A DNA stretch of 64,000 nucleotides from DATCMH01 sp036563505 (GTDB taxonomy: Bacteria; Pseudomonadota; Alphaproteobacteria; Rhizobiales; Beijerinckiaceae). Made by a program: the position numbers and the translations under genes. The notes below the pieces were generated by a model that was given only the letters and a program-made list of their open reading frames with translations, was not told the origin of the DNA and did no database searches. Below are positions 50,526 through 59,020 of the stretch, in pieces. Location: contig DATCMH010000021.1 of NCBI GenBank assembly GCA_036563505.1, positions 1-64,000 on the forward strand, given 5' to 3'. The first letter of the stretch is position 1. Every line of letters starts with the position of its first letter.

Positions 50526-51515
50526 ATGCTCGCCAGCCCCGAGACCGCCGCCCTCATGCCGGACATGAAGGTGTCCGCGCGCCAGGTCTTCGGCATCGAC
50601 TCCGATCTCGAGGTGCCGGCCTACAGCCGAGCCGAGGAGCACGTGCCGGACCTCGATCCGGATTACCTCTTCGACCGCGAGACCACGCTCGCCATCCTCG
50701 CCGGCTTCTCGCGCAACCGCCGCGTGATGATCACGGGCTATCACGGCACGGGGAAGTCGACCCACATCGAACAGGTCGCGGCCCGGCTGAACTGGCCCTG
50801 CATCCGCATCAACCTCGACAGCCACATCTCCCGCATCGACCTCGTCGGCAAGGACGCGATCGTGCTGCAGGAAGGCAAGCAGGTGACGGCTTTCCAGGAC
50901 GGCATCCTGCCCTGGGCGCTGCAGAACAACGTCGCCCTCGTCTTCGACGAGTACGACGCCGGCCGGCCGGACGTGATGTTCGTCATCCAGCGCGTGCTCG
51001 AAGTCTCGGGCAAGCTGACGCTGCTCGACCAGAAGCGGGTGATCAAGCCGCATCCGGCCTTCCGCCTCTTCGCGACCGCCAACACGGTGGGCCTCGGCGA
51101 CACCTCGGGCCTCTATCACGGCACCCAGCAGATCAACCAGGGCCAGATGGACCGCTGGTCCATCGTCACGACCCTGAACTACCTGCCGCACGACGAGGAG
51201 GTGAACATCGTTCTCTCCAAGGCGCGCCACTACCGCGACAGCCAGGCCGGCCGCGACACCGTCAACAAGATGGTCCGCCTCGCGGATCTGACCCGCAACG
51301 CCTTCGTCAACGGCGATCTCTCGACCGTGATGAGCCCCCGCACGGTGATCACCTGGGCCGAGAACGCCGACATCTTCGGCGATATCGGCTTTGCCTTCCG
51401 GGTGACCTTCCTGAACAAGTGCGACGAGCTCGAGCGGCCGCTGGTCGCCGAGTTCTACCAGCGCTCCTTCGGCAAGGAACTGCCCGAGAGCGCGGTGAAC
51501 GTGGCCTTGAGCTGA
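50526..51515 (+). CDS. cobS: Cobaltochelatase subunit CobS
   Basis: The AAA+ ATPase subunit of the aerobic CobNST cobalt chelatase, which inserts Co2+ into hydrogenobyrinate a,c-diamide in B12 synthesis. From ATG 50526 the protein has 329 residues, the family's usual size; the Walker A is GYHGTGKST (71-79) and the Walker B 'ALVFDEYD' (136-143). Earlier starts at 50439 (GTG) and 50466 add non-conserved residues. A DUF29 gene and then cobT follow closely on the same strand. No cobN lies in the window. Confidence 0.95.
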   Translation: MLASPETAALMPDMKVSARQVFGIDSDLEVPAYSRAEEHVPDLDPDYLFDRETTLAILAGFSRNRRVMITGYHGTGKSTHIEQVAARLNWPCIRINLDSHISRIDLVGKDAIVLQEGKQVTAFQDGILPWALQNNVALVFDEYDAGRPDVMFVIQRVLEVSGKLTLLDQKRVIKPHPAFRLFATANTVGLGDTSGLYHGTQQINQGQMDRWSIVTTLNYLPHDEEVNIVLSKARHYRDSQAGRDTVNKMVRLADLTRNAFVNGDLSTVMSPRTVITWAENADIFGDIGFAFRVTFLNKCDELERPLVAEFYQRSFGKELPESAVNVALS

Positions 51516-51527
51516 ACGGAGGACGCG

Positions 51528-52019
51528 ATGGCGGAGCCGGTCACGAAGGAACGGCCCGCGGCCTCGGCGCCGACGCGCACCCGTTATGAGGACGATGCCT
51601 ATACCTGGGCGCTTGAGCAGGTCGCGCTTCTCAAGAGTGGCCACCTCGACGGGCTCGATGTCGAGAACCTGATCGACGAGGTGGGTGACGTGGCGCGGCG
51701 TGAGTACGACAAGTTGGTCGCGGCGCTACGGATCGTTCTCCTGCACATCCTCAAGTGGGACGTCCAACCCGAGCGTCGAACGCGCTCATGGATTTTGTCG
51801 ATCATCGAGCACCGGGAGCGCGTCAACGAGAGTCTCGGGGACAATCCCGGTCTGAAAAGCCGCGCCATTGACGCTCTGCATCGCGCCTACAAGGGGGCAC
51901 GTGTCGCGGCGGCCCGCGAAACGGATCTCCCGCTCGAAGCCTTTCCGACCGAATGCAGTTACGGCTGGGATGACGTGATGGGTCGCGTGTTCGAGTTGAC
52001 CGATACGCCGCAGAGCTGA
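51528..52019 (+). CDS. DUF29-family protein
   Basis: A 163-residue soluble, mostly helical protein. 'YEDDAYTWALEQVALLKSGHLDGLDVENLIDEVGDVARREYDKL' and 'HILKWDVQPERRTRSWILSI' are the DUF29 signatures. Its function is unknown. It starts 12 bp after cobS with GGAGG upstream, and ends 5 bp before cobT, so it interrupts two genes that are adjacent in most relatives. It has more A/T-ending codons (TAT, CGT, AGT) than its neighbours, which may point to later acquisition. Confidence 0.88.
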   Translation: MAEPVTKERPAASAPTRTRYEDDAYTWALEQVALLKSGHLDGLDVENLIDEVGDVARREYDKLVAALRIVLLHILKWDVQPERRTRSWILSIIEHRERVNESLGDNPGLKSRAIDALHRAYKGARVAAARETDLPLEAFPTECSYGWDDVMGRVFELTDTPQS

Positions 52020-52024
52020 GCCGC

Positions 52025-53926
52025 ATGTCCATCTCCAATCGCAAGCCCGGCGAGAAGAAGGAAGCGCCCTCCGAGCCGCTCAAGCGCTCGGTCGCGGGCT
52101 GCATGCGGGCGATCGCGCGCAAGACGGACCTCGAGGTCACCTACGCCTCTGACCGGCCCGCGCTGCTCGGCGACAAGGCGCGGCTGCCCGAGCCGCCGCG
52201 CAAGCTCTCGCCTGGGGACGTCGCGGTGCTGCGCGGCCACGCGGACGCGATGGCGCTCCGGCTCGCCTGCCACGACACGGCGGTCCACCGCCGCCTCGCG
52301 CCGGAGGGTCAGGCGGCCCGCGCCGTGTTCGACGCCGTCGAGCAGGCCCGCGTCGAGGCGATCGGGGCGCGGCGCATGACGGGCGTCGCCGGCAACCTCT
52401 CGGCGATGCTGGAGGACCGCTACCACCGCGGCGGCCGCTACGAGGAGATCACCGATCGCGCCGACGCGCCTCTCGAGGACGCCGTGGCGCTCATGGTGCG
52501 CGAGCGCCTTACCGGCCTTCAGCCTCCGCCCGCGGCCCGCAAGATCGTCGATCTCTGGCGCGATTTCGTAGAGGACAAGGCGGGAGAGGACCTCGACGAC
52601 CTGGCCGCCGCGATCGAGAACCAGCGCGGCTTTGCCCGCGCCGTGCGCGACCTCCTCGCCTCACTCGACATGGCCGACGAGGCCAACCTCGATGCCGAGG
52701 ACGACGAGAACGACGAGGAGAGTGACGAGAACCAGGATCCTCAGCAGGGGGAGGGCGAGTCCGACGAGCAGTCGCAGGGCGACCAGGCCGAGGTCGACGT
52801 GTCGGACGACGCCTCCGAGGAGGTGGACGAGGGCGCGACGGAGGCCGCTGACGCGCCGACGGGCGAACTCCCCGACGAGTCGGATGAGGCCGACAGCGAG
52901 GAGGCGTCCGACGCCCGCCGCCCGCCGCCGGCGCAGCGCAACGAGCCCCGCGGCCCGGACTACAAAGTTTTCACGGCGCGCTTCGACGAGGTGATCCACG
53001 CCGAGGACCTGTGCGATGCCGACGAGCTCGCAAGGCTGCGCGCCTATCTCGACAAGCAGCTCGCCCATCTTCAGGGCGTGGTGGGACGCCTCGCCAACCG
53101 CTTGCAGCGGCGCCTGCTCGCCCAGCAAAACCGGGCCTGGGAGTTCGACCTCGAGGAGGGGTCCCTCGATCCGGCGCGCCTGCCACGCGTCGTGCTCGAC
53201 CCCTTCCAGCCCCTCTCCTTCAAGCGCGAGAAGGACACGAACTTCCGTGACACCGTCGTCACGCTTCTCCTCGACAATTCGGGCTCGATGCGGGGTCGTC
53301 CTATCACGGTGGCCGCGACCTGCGCCGATATCCTCGCGCGCACGCTGGAGCGCTGCGGCGTGAAGGTGGAAATCCTCGGCTTCACCACCCGCGCTTGGAA
53401 GGGGGGGCAAGCCCGCGAGCAGTGGCTGCAATCGGGCAAGCCGGCGACCCCTGGCCGCCTCAATGACTTGCGTCATATCGTCTACAAATCCGCCGACGCG
53501 CCCTGGCGCCGGGCGCGCAAGAACCTTGGGCTGATGATGCGCGAGGGCTTGCTCAAGGAGAACATCGACGGCGAGGCGCTCGATTGGGCGCACAAGCGCC
53601 TGCTCGGCCGCCCCGAGCAGCGGCGCATCCTGATGGTGATCTCCGACGGCGCGCCCGTCGACGATTCGACGCTTTCCGTGAACCCGGGCAACTACCTCGA
53701 GCGGCACCTGCGCTACGTCATCGAGGACATCGAGACCCGCTCGCCCGTCGAGCTCATCGCCATCGGCATCGGCCACGACGTCACGCGCTACTACCGCCGC
53801 GCCGTCACCATCGTCGATGCCGAGGAACTCGGCGGCGTGATGACGGAGAAGCTCGCCGAGCTGTTCGAAGAGAACGCCGGATCGGCTCCGGCCCGCGCCC
53901 CGCGCCGCGCCGGGGCGCGGGCGTGA
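52025..53926 (+). CDS. cobT: Cobaltochelatase subunit CobT
   Basis: The partner of CobS in cobalt insertion. The 633-residue protein has an N-terminal helical region, a highly acidic linker (about 218-305, rich in Asp, Glu, Gln and Ser), and a C-terminal von Willebrand A domain with the MIDAS motif DNSGSMRG from residue 417 and a later 'VISDGAPVDDSTL'. It binds cobalt/magnesium through the MIDAS and organises the CobST ring complex. Its stop overlaps the next gene by 4 bp. Confidence 0.96.
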   Translation: MSISNRKPGEKKEAPSEPLKRSVAGCMRAIARKTDLEVTYASDRPALLGDKARLPEPPRKLSPGDVAVLRGHADAMALRLACHDTAVHRRLAPEGQAARAVFDAVEQARVEAIGARRMTGVAGNLSAMLEDRYHRGGRYEEITDRADAPLEDAVALMVRERLTGLQPPPAARKIVDLWRDFVEDKAGEDLDDLAAAIENQRGFARAVRDLLASLDMADEANLDAEDDENDEESDENQDPQQGEGESDEQSQGDQAEVDVSDDASEEVDEGATEAADAPTGELPDESDEADSEEASDARRPPPAQRNEPRGPDYKVFTARFDEVIHAEDLCDADELARLRAYLDKQLAHLQGVVGRLANRLQRRLLAQQNRAWEFDLEEGSLDPARLPRVVLDPFQPLSFKREKDTNFRDTVVTLLLDNSGSMRGRPITVAATCADILARTLERCGVKVEILGFTTRAWKGGQAREQWLQSGKPATPGRLNDLRHIVYKSADAPWRRARKNLGLMMREGLLKENIDGEALDWAHKRLLGRPEQRRILMVISDGAPVDDSTLSVNPGNYLERHLRYVIEDIETRSPVELIAIGIGHDVTRYYRRAVTIVDAEELGGVMTEKLAELFEENAGSAPARAPRRAGARA

Positions 53927-54951
53927 GGCTCAGCCGCCGGGGTCTTCTCGCCCTGGGAGGATCGGCCGCCGTCGCCGGCGGGCTCGTCGCCCACCGGGCC
54001 GCCGCTTTGCCGGCCGGGTCGGACGAGCCGGTCGCGGTCGAGGTTCGGGCCGCCCCGATCGCGAACTTTTCCTTGGCCGAGAAGGACCGCCGCCGCTTCG
54101 GCGCGCTGACCTTCCGCTCCGGTGTCGAGCTGCAAGCTCGCGCTGAGGGCTTTGGCGGCTTCTCCGGCCTGTGGCGCTCCCCCGATGGCCAGAACCTCGT
54201 CGCGATCACCGACAATGCCCAATGGTTCACCGCCCGCGTCGCGACACAGGAGGGCCGCCTCGCGGGGCTCGCCGACGCCGTCCTGGCGCCGCTCCTCGGT
54301 CAGGACGGCAAGCCGCTGCGCCGCACCCGCGCCTACGATTCGGAAGGCCTCGCGATTGTCGGCGGCACGGCCTACGTCTCGTTCGAGCGCGTCCATGAGG
54401 TGCGGCGCTTCGACTGGGGGCGGGACGGGGTCAAGGCCCGAGGCGCTCCCCTTGCCGTGCCCCCGGAGGCCAAGCGCCTGCCTTCCAACAAGAGCCTGGA
54501 GGCCATAGGCGTCGCGCCAGCCCGGCACCTGCTCGCCGGCGCGGTGATCGCCATCGCCGAGCGCGCCCGCGGCGAGGACGATCCGACGCAAGGCTTCATC
54601 CTCACCGGTCCGCGACGCGGCAGCTTCGACGTCGCCCGCTCGGACGGGTTCGACGTCACGGACCTCGTCTTCCTGCCCTCAGGCGAAATGCTGATCCTGG
54701 AGCGCCGGTTCTCGGTGCTGCGCGGGGTCGCCTGCCGCCTGAGGCGGGTCGCGCCCGAGGCGCTCCGCCCCGGCGCCCTCGTCGACGGCCCGGTGATCTT
54801 CGCAGCCGACGGCACCTGCCAGATCGACAACATGGAGGGGGTCAGCCTGCATACGGGGCCGCAGGGCGAGATCGTGCTGACGCTGATCTCCGACGACAAT
54901 TTCTCGGCCCTGCAACGGACCTTGCTTCTCGAGTTCACCCTCGAGGAGTGA
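53923..54951 (+). CDS. Tat-exported phytase-like esterase protein
   Basis: The 342-residue product starts at GTG 53923 (overlapping cobT, GTGA) with a twin-arginine signal: 'RLSRRGLLALGGSAAVAGGL'. The mature part is an 'esterase-like activity of phytase' beta-propeller protein: 'GFSGLWRSPDGQNLVAITDNAQWFTA', 'YDSEGLAIVGGTAYVSFER', 'DLVFLPSGEMLILERRFS', 'NMEGVSL'. It probably acts in the periplasm. Whether it hydrolyses phosphate esters is uncertain; the family is poorly characterised. Confidence 0.88.
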   Translation: MRLSRRGLLALGGSAAVAGGLVAHRAAALPAGSDEPVAVEVRAAPIANFSLAEKDRRRFGALTFRSGVELQARAEGFGGFSGLWRSPDGQNLVAITDNAQWFTARVATQEGRLAGLADAVLAPLLGQDGKPLRRTRAYDSEGLAIVGGTAYVSFERVHEVRRFDWGRDGVKARGAPLAVPPEAKRLPSNKSLEAIGVAPARHLLAGAVIAIAERARGEDDPTQGFILTGPRRGSFDVARSDGFDVTDLVFLPSGEMLILERRFSVLRGVACRLRRVAPEALRPGALVDGPVIFAADGTCQIDNMEGVSLHTGPQGEIVLTLISDDNFSALQRTLLLEFTLEE

Positions 54952-54964
54952 GGCCGCGCACGAA

Positions 54965-54988
54965 GAAGGCGGCCTCTCGGCCGCCCTC
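54965..54988 (-). terminator. Terminator downstream of rpmB
   Basis: Arms GGCGGCC and GGCCGCC with a 4-nt loop lie between the convergent esterase and rpmB genes. On the reverse strand the stem is followed by TTCTTCG, so it probably terminates rpmB and may act on both strands. Confidence 0.6.
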
Positions 54989-55015
54989 AGGAGAACTCGG
55001 GAAGGAGGGAGGCGC

Positions 55016-55306
55016 TCAGCTCGCGTCGGCGAGCTTCTTGGCGATCTCGCGCTTCAGAAGACGGGCGCCCTGCGACAGGTCCGTCTCGCCGGCCTTGGCC
55101 AGGAAGGCGTCGAGCCCGCCGCGGTGCTCGACCGAGCGCAGCGCGTGAGCCGTGATCCGCAGGCGTACCGAGCGGCCGAGCGTGTCGGACTGGAGCGTGA
55201 CGTTGCAGAGGTTCGGCAGGAACTTCCGCTTGGTCTTGCGGTTCGAGTGGCTCACGAGGTGGCCGGAAAGCACGGCCTTGCCGGTGAGTTCGCAGCGGCG
55301 CGACAT
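55016..55306 (-). CDS. rpmB: 50S ribosomal protein L28
   Basis: The 96-residue product begins 'MSRRCELTGKAVLSGHLVSH' and continues 'SNRKTKRKFLPNLCNVTL', the standard L28 sequence. Cys5 and Cys34 are present but the full zinc set is not. The much longer open frame covering it (to 56728) is antisense to the DUF3108 gene and is not real upstream of 55306. It is a single-gene unit with a terminator-like stem after it. Confidence 0.97.
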   Translation of the reverse strand: MSRRCELTGKAVLSGHLVSHSNRKTKRKFLPNLCNVTLQSDTLGRSVRLRITAHALRSVEHRGGLDAFLAKAGETDLSQGARLLKREIAKKLADAS

Positions 55307-55561
55307 GATGACGTTACCTTCAAGCTGTCGTCTGAGGCATCGCGGGCGCCGCGCGAAGCGGCGGGATCGGAACGATACCGCCGGGACGACCGGACGCGAA
55401 AAGTCCTTGGAAGGCCGCGCATATAGGCGATCGGCCCGAAGCTCGTCAAGGATGACGCGCGGCGGCGCTCGCTTTTCGTGGCCGGTGGGGTCACGATTCC
55501 ACCCGATTCGCGCGTGACAGACGCGGGATCTCACGCGCGACTCATCGAAGGACCGGCCCGG

Positions 55562-56407
55562 ATGCGGCACGTCGGAACGATCGTTACGGCTCTCCTGGCC
55601 GTCGTGCCGGGGCTCGGCGCGGCCTCGGCCACCACGCTGAATGCGGAATACGCCATCTCGCTCGCCGGTCTGACGGTCGGGATGGCCGACCTCGCGACGA
55701 CGGTGGAAGGCGACAAGTACAGGCTTCAGCTCAATGCCCGCACGGTGGGCCTCGCGGGCGCGTTCAGCAACGCCAAGGGCGCGGCCAACGCCGCCGGCAG
55801 CGTCGCGCCGGGCCGCCCCCCCGTGCCCGGCTCCTTCGCCGTCCTGACCCGCGCCTCGAGCGATCAGCGCAGCGTGCGGATCGGCATCGCCAACGGCAAC
55901 GTGGCGGCGGTCGACATCACGCCGCCCCTCGACCCGAAGCCGGACCGGGTGCCTCTCAAGGACAGCCACAAGCGCGGCATCGTCGATCCCTTGAGCGCGC
56001 TCATCATGCCTGCGGTGGCAGGCTCGGGCGACCTCCTCGACCCGGCGAACTGCAACCGCACCCTGCCGATCTTCGACGGCGGGGCGCGCTACGACGTCAC
56101 CTTGAGCTTCGCCGAGACCCGCCGGGTCGAGCGCCCCGGCTTCGCCGGCCCGGTGCTCGTCTGCAATGCCCGCTGGACGCCGATCGCCGGCCATCGCTCC
56201 GAGCGGCCCGCCACCAAGTTCATGCAGGAGAACCAGGACATCTCGGTCTGGCTCGCGCCGATCGAGGGCACGCGGGTGCTGATTCCCTTGCGCATCTCTG
56301 TGGCGACGATGATCGGCACGAGCGTGATCGAGGCGCAGCGCTGGAGCCAGAGCGGTGAGGGCAAGCCCGCGCCGGCAAAGCCGCAGCGTCGGGCCGGAGC
56401 CGACTAG
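55562..56407 (+). CDS. DUF3108 exported protein
   Basis: A 281-residue protein with a Sec signal ('MRHVGTIVTALLAVVPGLGA', cleavage after ASA) and a DUF3108 core: 'LNAEYAISLAGLTVGMADLATTVEGDKYRLQLNARTVGLAGAF' and 'VWLAPIEGTRVLIPLRISVATMIGTSVIEAQRW'. Two cysteines ('ANCNRTL' and 'LVCNARW') may form a disulfide. It is predicted to be a periplasmic or outer-membrane-associated beta protein; function unknown. It is divergent from rpmB, a neighbourhood I recall as common in related bacteria. Confidence 0.88.
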   Translation: MRHVGTIVTALLAVVPGLGAASATTLNAEYAISLAGLTVGMADLATTVEGDKYRLQLNARTVGLAGAFSNAKGAANAAGSVAPGRPPVPGSFAVLTRASSDQRSVRIGIANGNVAAVDITPPLDPKPDRVPLKDSHKRGIVDPLSALIMPAVAGSGDLLDPANCNRTLPIFDGGARYDVTLSFAETRRVERPGFAGPVLVCNARWTPIAGHRSERPATKFMQENQDISVWLAPIEGTRVLIPLRISVATMIGTSVIEAQRWSQSGEGKPAPAKPQRRAGAD

Positions 56408-56465
56408 GGTTCCTATCGCGGGGGCAAAGAACGCGCCCTGACGAAGCCTCAAGAACAACGAACGC

Positions 56466-57053
56466 TCACAGACGCAAGCCGGCGAGCGCCATCTCGGCCA
56501 CGCCCCGCAGGGTGTCGCGGCTTGACCCGCTCGCGGCCTGAACCGCCATGCCCTGAAATACGGTCGCGATGAAGGTGGCGAGCGCCACGGGATCGACCTC
56601 GGGCGCGAGGTCGCCCTCGTCTCTCGCCCGTTCGAGCCGGGCTCGGATCGCCGCCTCGCTGGCGCGCCGCTGCGCGGCCAGGTCGGCCTGTGCCGCGGCG
56701 CCCGCGTCGCTGCATGCAAGCGCACCATGGATCGCCAGGCAGCCCGGAGGACGGCCCGGAGCCGTCAGCTCGTCTGCCGCCTCGCGCAGCAAGCGCGCGA
56801 CTGCGGCCTGGACGCTCGGCTCCGCCAGAGCCCGGCCGACGAACGATCCAGGGCCTTCGACGTAGCGCTGCAAAACGGCGCGAAAGAGCGACTGCTTGTC
56901 CCCGAAAGCCGCGTAGAGGCTCGGCCGGTTGATGCCCATCGCGGCCGTGAGGTCCGAGAGCGCGGCGCCCTCGTAGCCCTTGCGCCAGAACACCTCGAGG
57001 GCGCGATCCAACACGTCGTCCTTGCTGAAGGCGCGGGGCCGACCAGCAGGCAC
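56466..57053 (-). CDS. TetR/AcrR-family transcriptional regulator
   Basis: A 195-residue repressor starting at GTG 57053 with GAGGAGG upstream. The helix-turn-helix is at about 9-55 ('FSKDDVLDRALEVFWRKGYEGAALSDLTAAMGINRPSLYAAFGDKQSLF'). The C-terminal ligand domain has no cysteine-rich signature. It is divergent from an SDR and a GST gene, and the palindrome at 57128-57139 in the shared region is its likely operator. Confidence 0.92.
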   Translation of the reverse strand: MPAGRPRAFSKDDVLDRALEVFWRKGYEGAALSDLTAAMGINRPSLYAAFGDKQSLFRAVLQRYVEGPGSFVGRALAEPSVQAAVARLLREAADELTAPGRPPGCLAIHGALACSDAGAAAQADLAAQRRASEAAIRARLERARDEGDLAPEVDPVALATFIATVFQGMAVQAASGSSRDTLRGVAEMALAGLRL

Positions 57054-57127
57054 GGCGATCCTCCTCGGAAAAAATTTACCGGCCGATATATATTCTGCTT
57101 GCCTCGTCCCGTCGACCTCTGCATCTA

Positions 57128-57139
57128 TACCGAACGGTA
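57128..57139. promoter_or_regulatory. Palindrome, likely TetR operator
   Basis: TACCG-AA-CGGTA, a 12-bp inverted repeat of the form common in TetR-family operators, lies 19 bp before the SDR start and 75 bp from the TetR gene. The gap also has an AT-rich stretch (57069-57094) fitting a promoter. Binding is inferred. Confidence 0.6.
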
Positions 57140-57158
57140 CAGATTTAGGAGACGACGG

Positions 57159-57902
57159 ATGAACATCGATCTGACGGGCAAGGTGGCCCTGGTCACGGGA
57201 GCCTCGCGTGGCATTGGCGCGGCAACCGCGCTGGCCTTGGCGCAAGCCGGAGCCGACGTGGCGATCAGCCATGCCAACTCGGCCGAGGCCGCCGAAACGG
57301 TGGCCAAAAACATCCGAGCGCTCGGCCGGCGGGCCGAAGTGATCCGCGCCGACCAGGCCGACCCGGCAGCTGTCGACGCGCTGGTGCGGAGCGTCGCCGA
57401 GGGGTTCGGCCGGCTCGACATCCTCGTCAACAACGCCGGCGTGTTCGCCACCGGGATGGTCGGGGAAACCACGGACGCGGATTACGAACGGCAGTTCGCC
57501 GTGAACGTGCGCGCCGTCTTCGCGGCGGTGCGTACGGCTTCGACGGTGATGGGGGAGGGCGGGCGCATCATCTCGACGGGCTCGGTTCTCGGCGACCGCA
57601 CACCGTTTCCCGGCGGGTCGATTTACAGCGCGACGAAGGCCGCGGTTGCTTCGCTGACGCGCGGGTGGGCGCGCGACCTTGCTTCCCGCGGCATCACGGT
57701 CAACGCGGTGCAGCCCGGGCCCATCGACACCGAGATGAACCCGGCAAACGGCGATCATGCAGCTGCGCTCACAGCCGGCACGGCGCTCGGACGTTACGGC
57801 CGGCCGGAGGAAATCGCCGCTGCCGTCGTGTTCCTCGCCTCTCCCCAGGCGTCCTACATCACCGGCACGACGCTCGACGTCGACGGCGGCTACAACGCCT
57901 GA
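57159..57902 (+). CDS. SDR-family NAD(P)-dependent oxidoreductase
   Basis: The 247-residue classical short-chain dehydrogenase has TGxxxGxG as 'VTGASRGIGAATALALA', NNAG as 'ILVNNAGVFATG', and catalytic Ser-Tyr-Lys in 'IISTGSVLGDRTPFPGGSIYSATKAAV'. It ends '...GTTLDVDGGYNA'. The neighbourhood (TetR regulator, GST) is typical of inducible carbonyl or electrophile detoxification. The ATG is preceded by GGAGA. The substrate is unknown. Confidence 0.94.
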   Translation: MNIDLTGKVALVTGASRGIGAATALALAQAGADVAISHANSAEAAETVAKNIRALGRRAEVIRADQADPAAVDALVRSVAEGFGRLDILVNNAGVFATGMVGETTDADYERQFAVNVRAVFAAVRTASTVMGEGGRIISTGSVLGDRTPFPGGSIYSATKAAVASLTRGWARDLASRGITVNAVQPGPIDTEMNPANGDHAAALTAGTALGRYGRPEEIAAAVVFLASPQASYITGTTLDVDGGYNA

Positions 57903-57913
57903 GGAGGGCAACG

Positions 57914-58564
57914 ATGATCACCCTCTACGGTCACGGCTCGCCCAATCCGCACAAGGTCGCCATCGCGCTCGAGGAGCTCGGGCTTCCTTACGAGGCGAAG
58001 GTCATCGACACCGGCGCGGGCGAGCAGCACGAGCCCTGGTTCACGGCTTTGAGCCCCAACGCCAAGGTCCCGGCCATCGTCGACCACGACGCCGGACGGA
58101 TCGTGTATGAGTCGAATGCGATCCTGATCTACCTGGCCGACAAGACCGGTCGCCTATTGCCGCCGGGCGGAGACCCGGAGCGCGACGAGGCGCTCCAGCT
58201 CCTGTTCGTGCAGGCAAGCAGCATGGGTCCGATGTTCGGTCAGCGGGCCTGGTTTGCGCTCTTCGCGCCGGAGAAGCCGCCGTCCGCCATCGAGCGCTAT
58301 GTCCAGCAAGCCGATCGGATCGAGGCGGTGCTCGACGGGCTGCTCGCCGGACGGGAGCACTTCCTTCGCAGCGGCTACTCCGTGGTCGACATCGCGGTGT
58401 TCGGCTGGGCGTGGTGCGCCGTGCATCAGGGATTTGCCATCGACGACCACCCGAATCTCGCGGCTTGGTACGATCGCGTGGCGGCTCGCCCGGCCGTGCA
58501 GAAGGGCGTCACCGTTCCGCTGCCCTTGCCCGACTTCACGCCGTTTCGGCAAAGGGCTGCCTGA
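57914..58564 (+). CDS. Glutathione S-transferase
   Basis: A 216-residue cytosolic GST. The thioredoxin-like N-terminal domain ('MITLYGHGSPNPHKVAIALEE', 'NAKVPAIVD', 'IVYESNAILIYLADK') binds glutathione through the ES pair; the helical C-terminal domain has 'GYSVVDIAVFGWAW'. It is close to the Ure2p/YfcG type, which can reduce disulfides. It follows the SDR gene by 11 bp, so both probably answer to the TetR repressor. Confidence 0.93.
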   Translation: MITLYGHGSPNPHKVAIALEELGLPYEAKVIDTGAGEQHEPWFTALSPNAKVPAIVDHDAGRIVYESNAILIYLADKTGRLLPPGGDPERDEALQLLFVQASSMGPMFGQRAWFALFAPEKPPSAIERYVQQADRIEAVLDGLLAGREHFLRSGYSVVDIAVFGWAWCAVHQGFAIDDHPNLAAWYDRVAARPAVQKGVTVPLPLPDFTPFRQRAA

Positions 58565-58633
58565 CCAGAGGGCGTCAGACCAGGCCTTGCATCGCTCTTG
58601 CATCGCTGGGCGCCGAGAGAGCGACAAAGGCCC

Positions 58634-58906
58634 ATGCTGAGACACTTATGCCTCGCGATCCTCACCGCACTGGCGGTTTGTCCGGCGCGGGCGAACACCG
58701 TCGGTTGCGGCGGGAATGCCGACACGTATGCCGAGGTTGTCGAGCGTCGCCCGCGGGAGCGCTCGCGCGGACCGGTCATGAGCGTTCCTGAAACGCTCTG
58801 CGCCGATCTGATCGAGCGCCGGTCCGGTCAGATCGATTCGCTCCACGTCACGATCGGCGAGCCGGCCACGGCACAGCAGCGGCCGCGTCCCCGCGACCCC
58901 CGGTAG
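58634..58906 (+). CDS. Small exported protein, 90 aa
   Basis: A likely Sec signal peptide (MLRHLCLAILTALAVCPARA, cleavage after ARA) precedes a 70-residue mature part with two Cys ('VGCGG', 'ETLCADL') and many Arg residues. No family recognised. It is 69 bp after the GST gene; whether it belongs to that operon is unclear. The ribosome site is poor (AAAGG), so some doubt remains. Confidence 0.5.
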   Translation: MLRHLCLAILTALAVCPARANTVGCGGNADTYAEVVERRPRERSRGPVMSVPETLCADLIERRSGQIDSLHVTIGEPATAQQRPRPRDPR

Positions 58907-59020
58907 CGAAACGCGTCGCCAAACCCCATATCAGGGGCTCGCCCTCAAGGCTTCCAGCCGTTCGCCCGATCCGCGGCTCGCCCATGCTGGAACCCGCACC
59001 CCCGGCCCGACTTCCTCCGC

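Noticed and set aside
55307..56728. 570-codon reverse open frame extending rpmB upstream.
   Set aside because: Only its last 96 codons are L28; the rest is antisense to the DUF3108 gene and has Arg/Gly/His-rich shadow composition typical of high-GC DNA.
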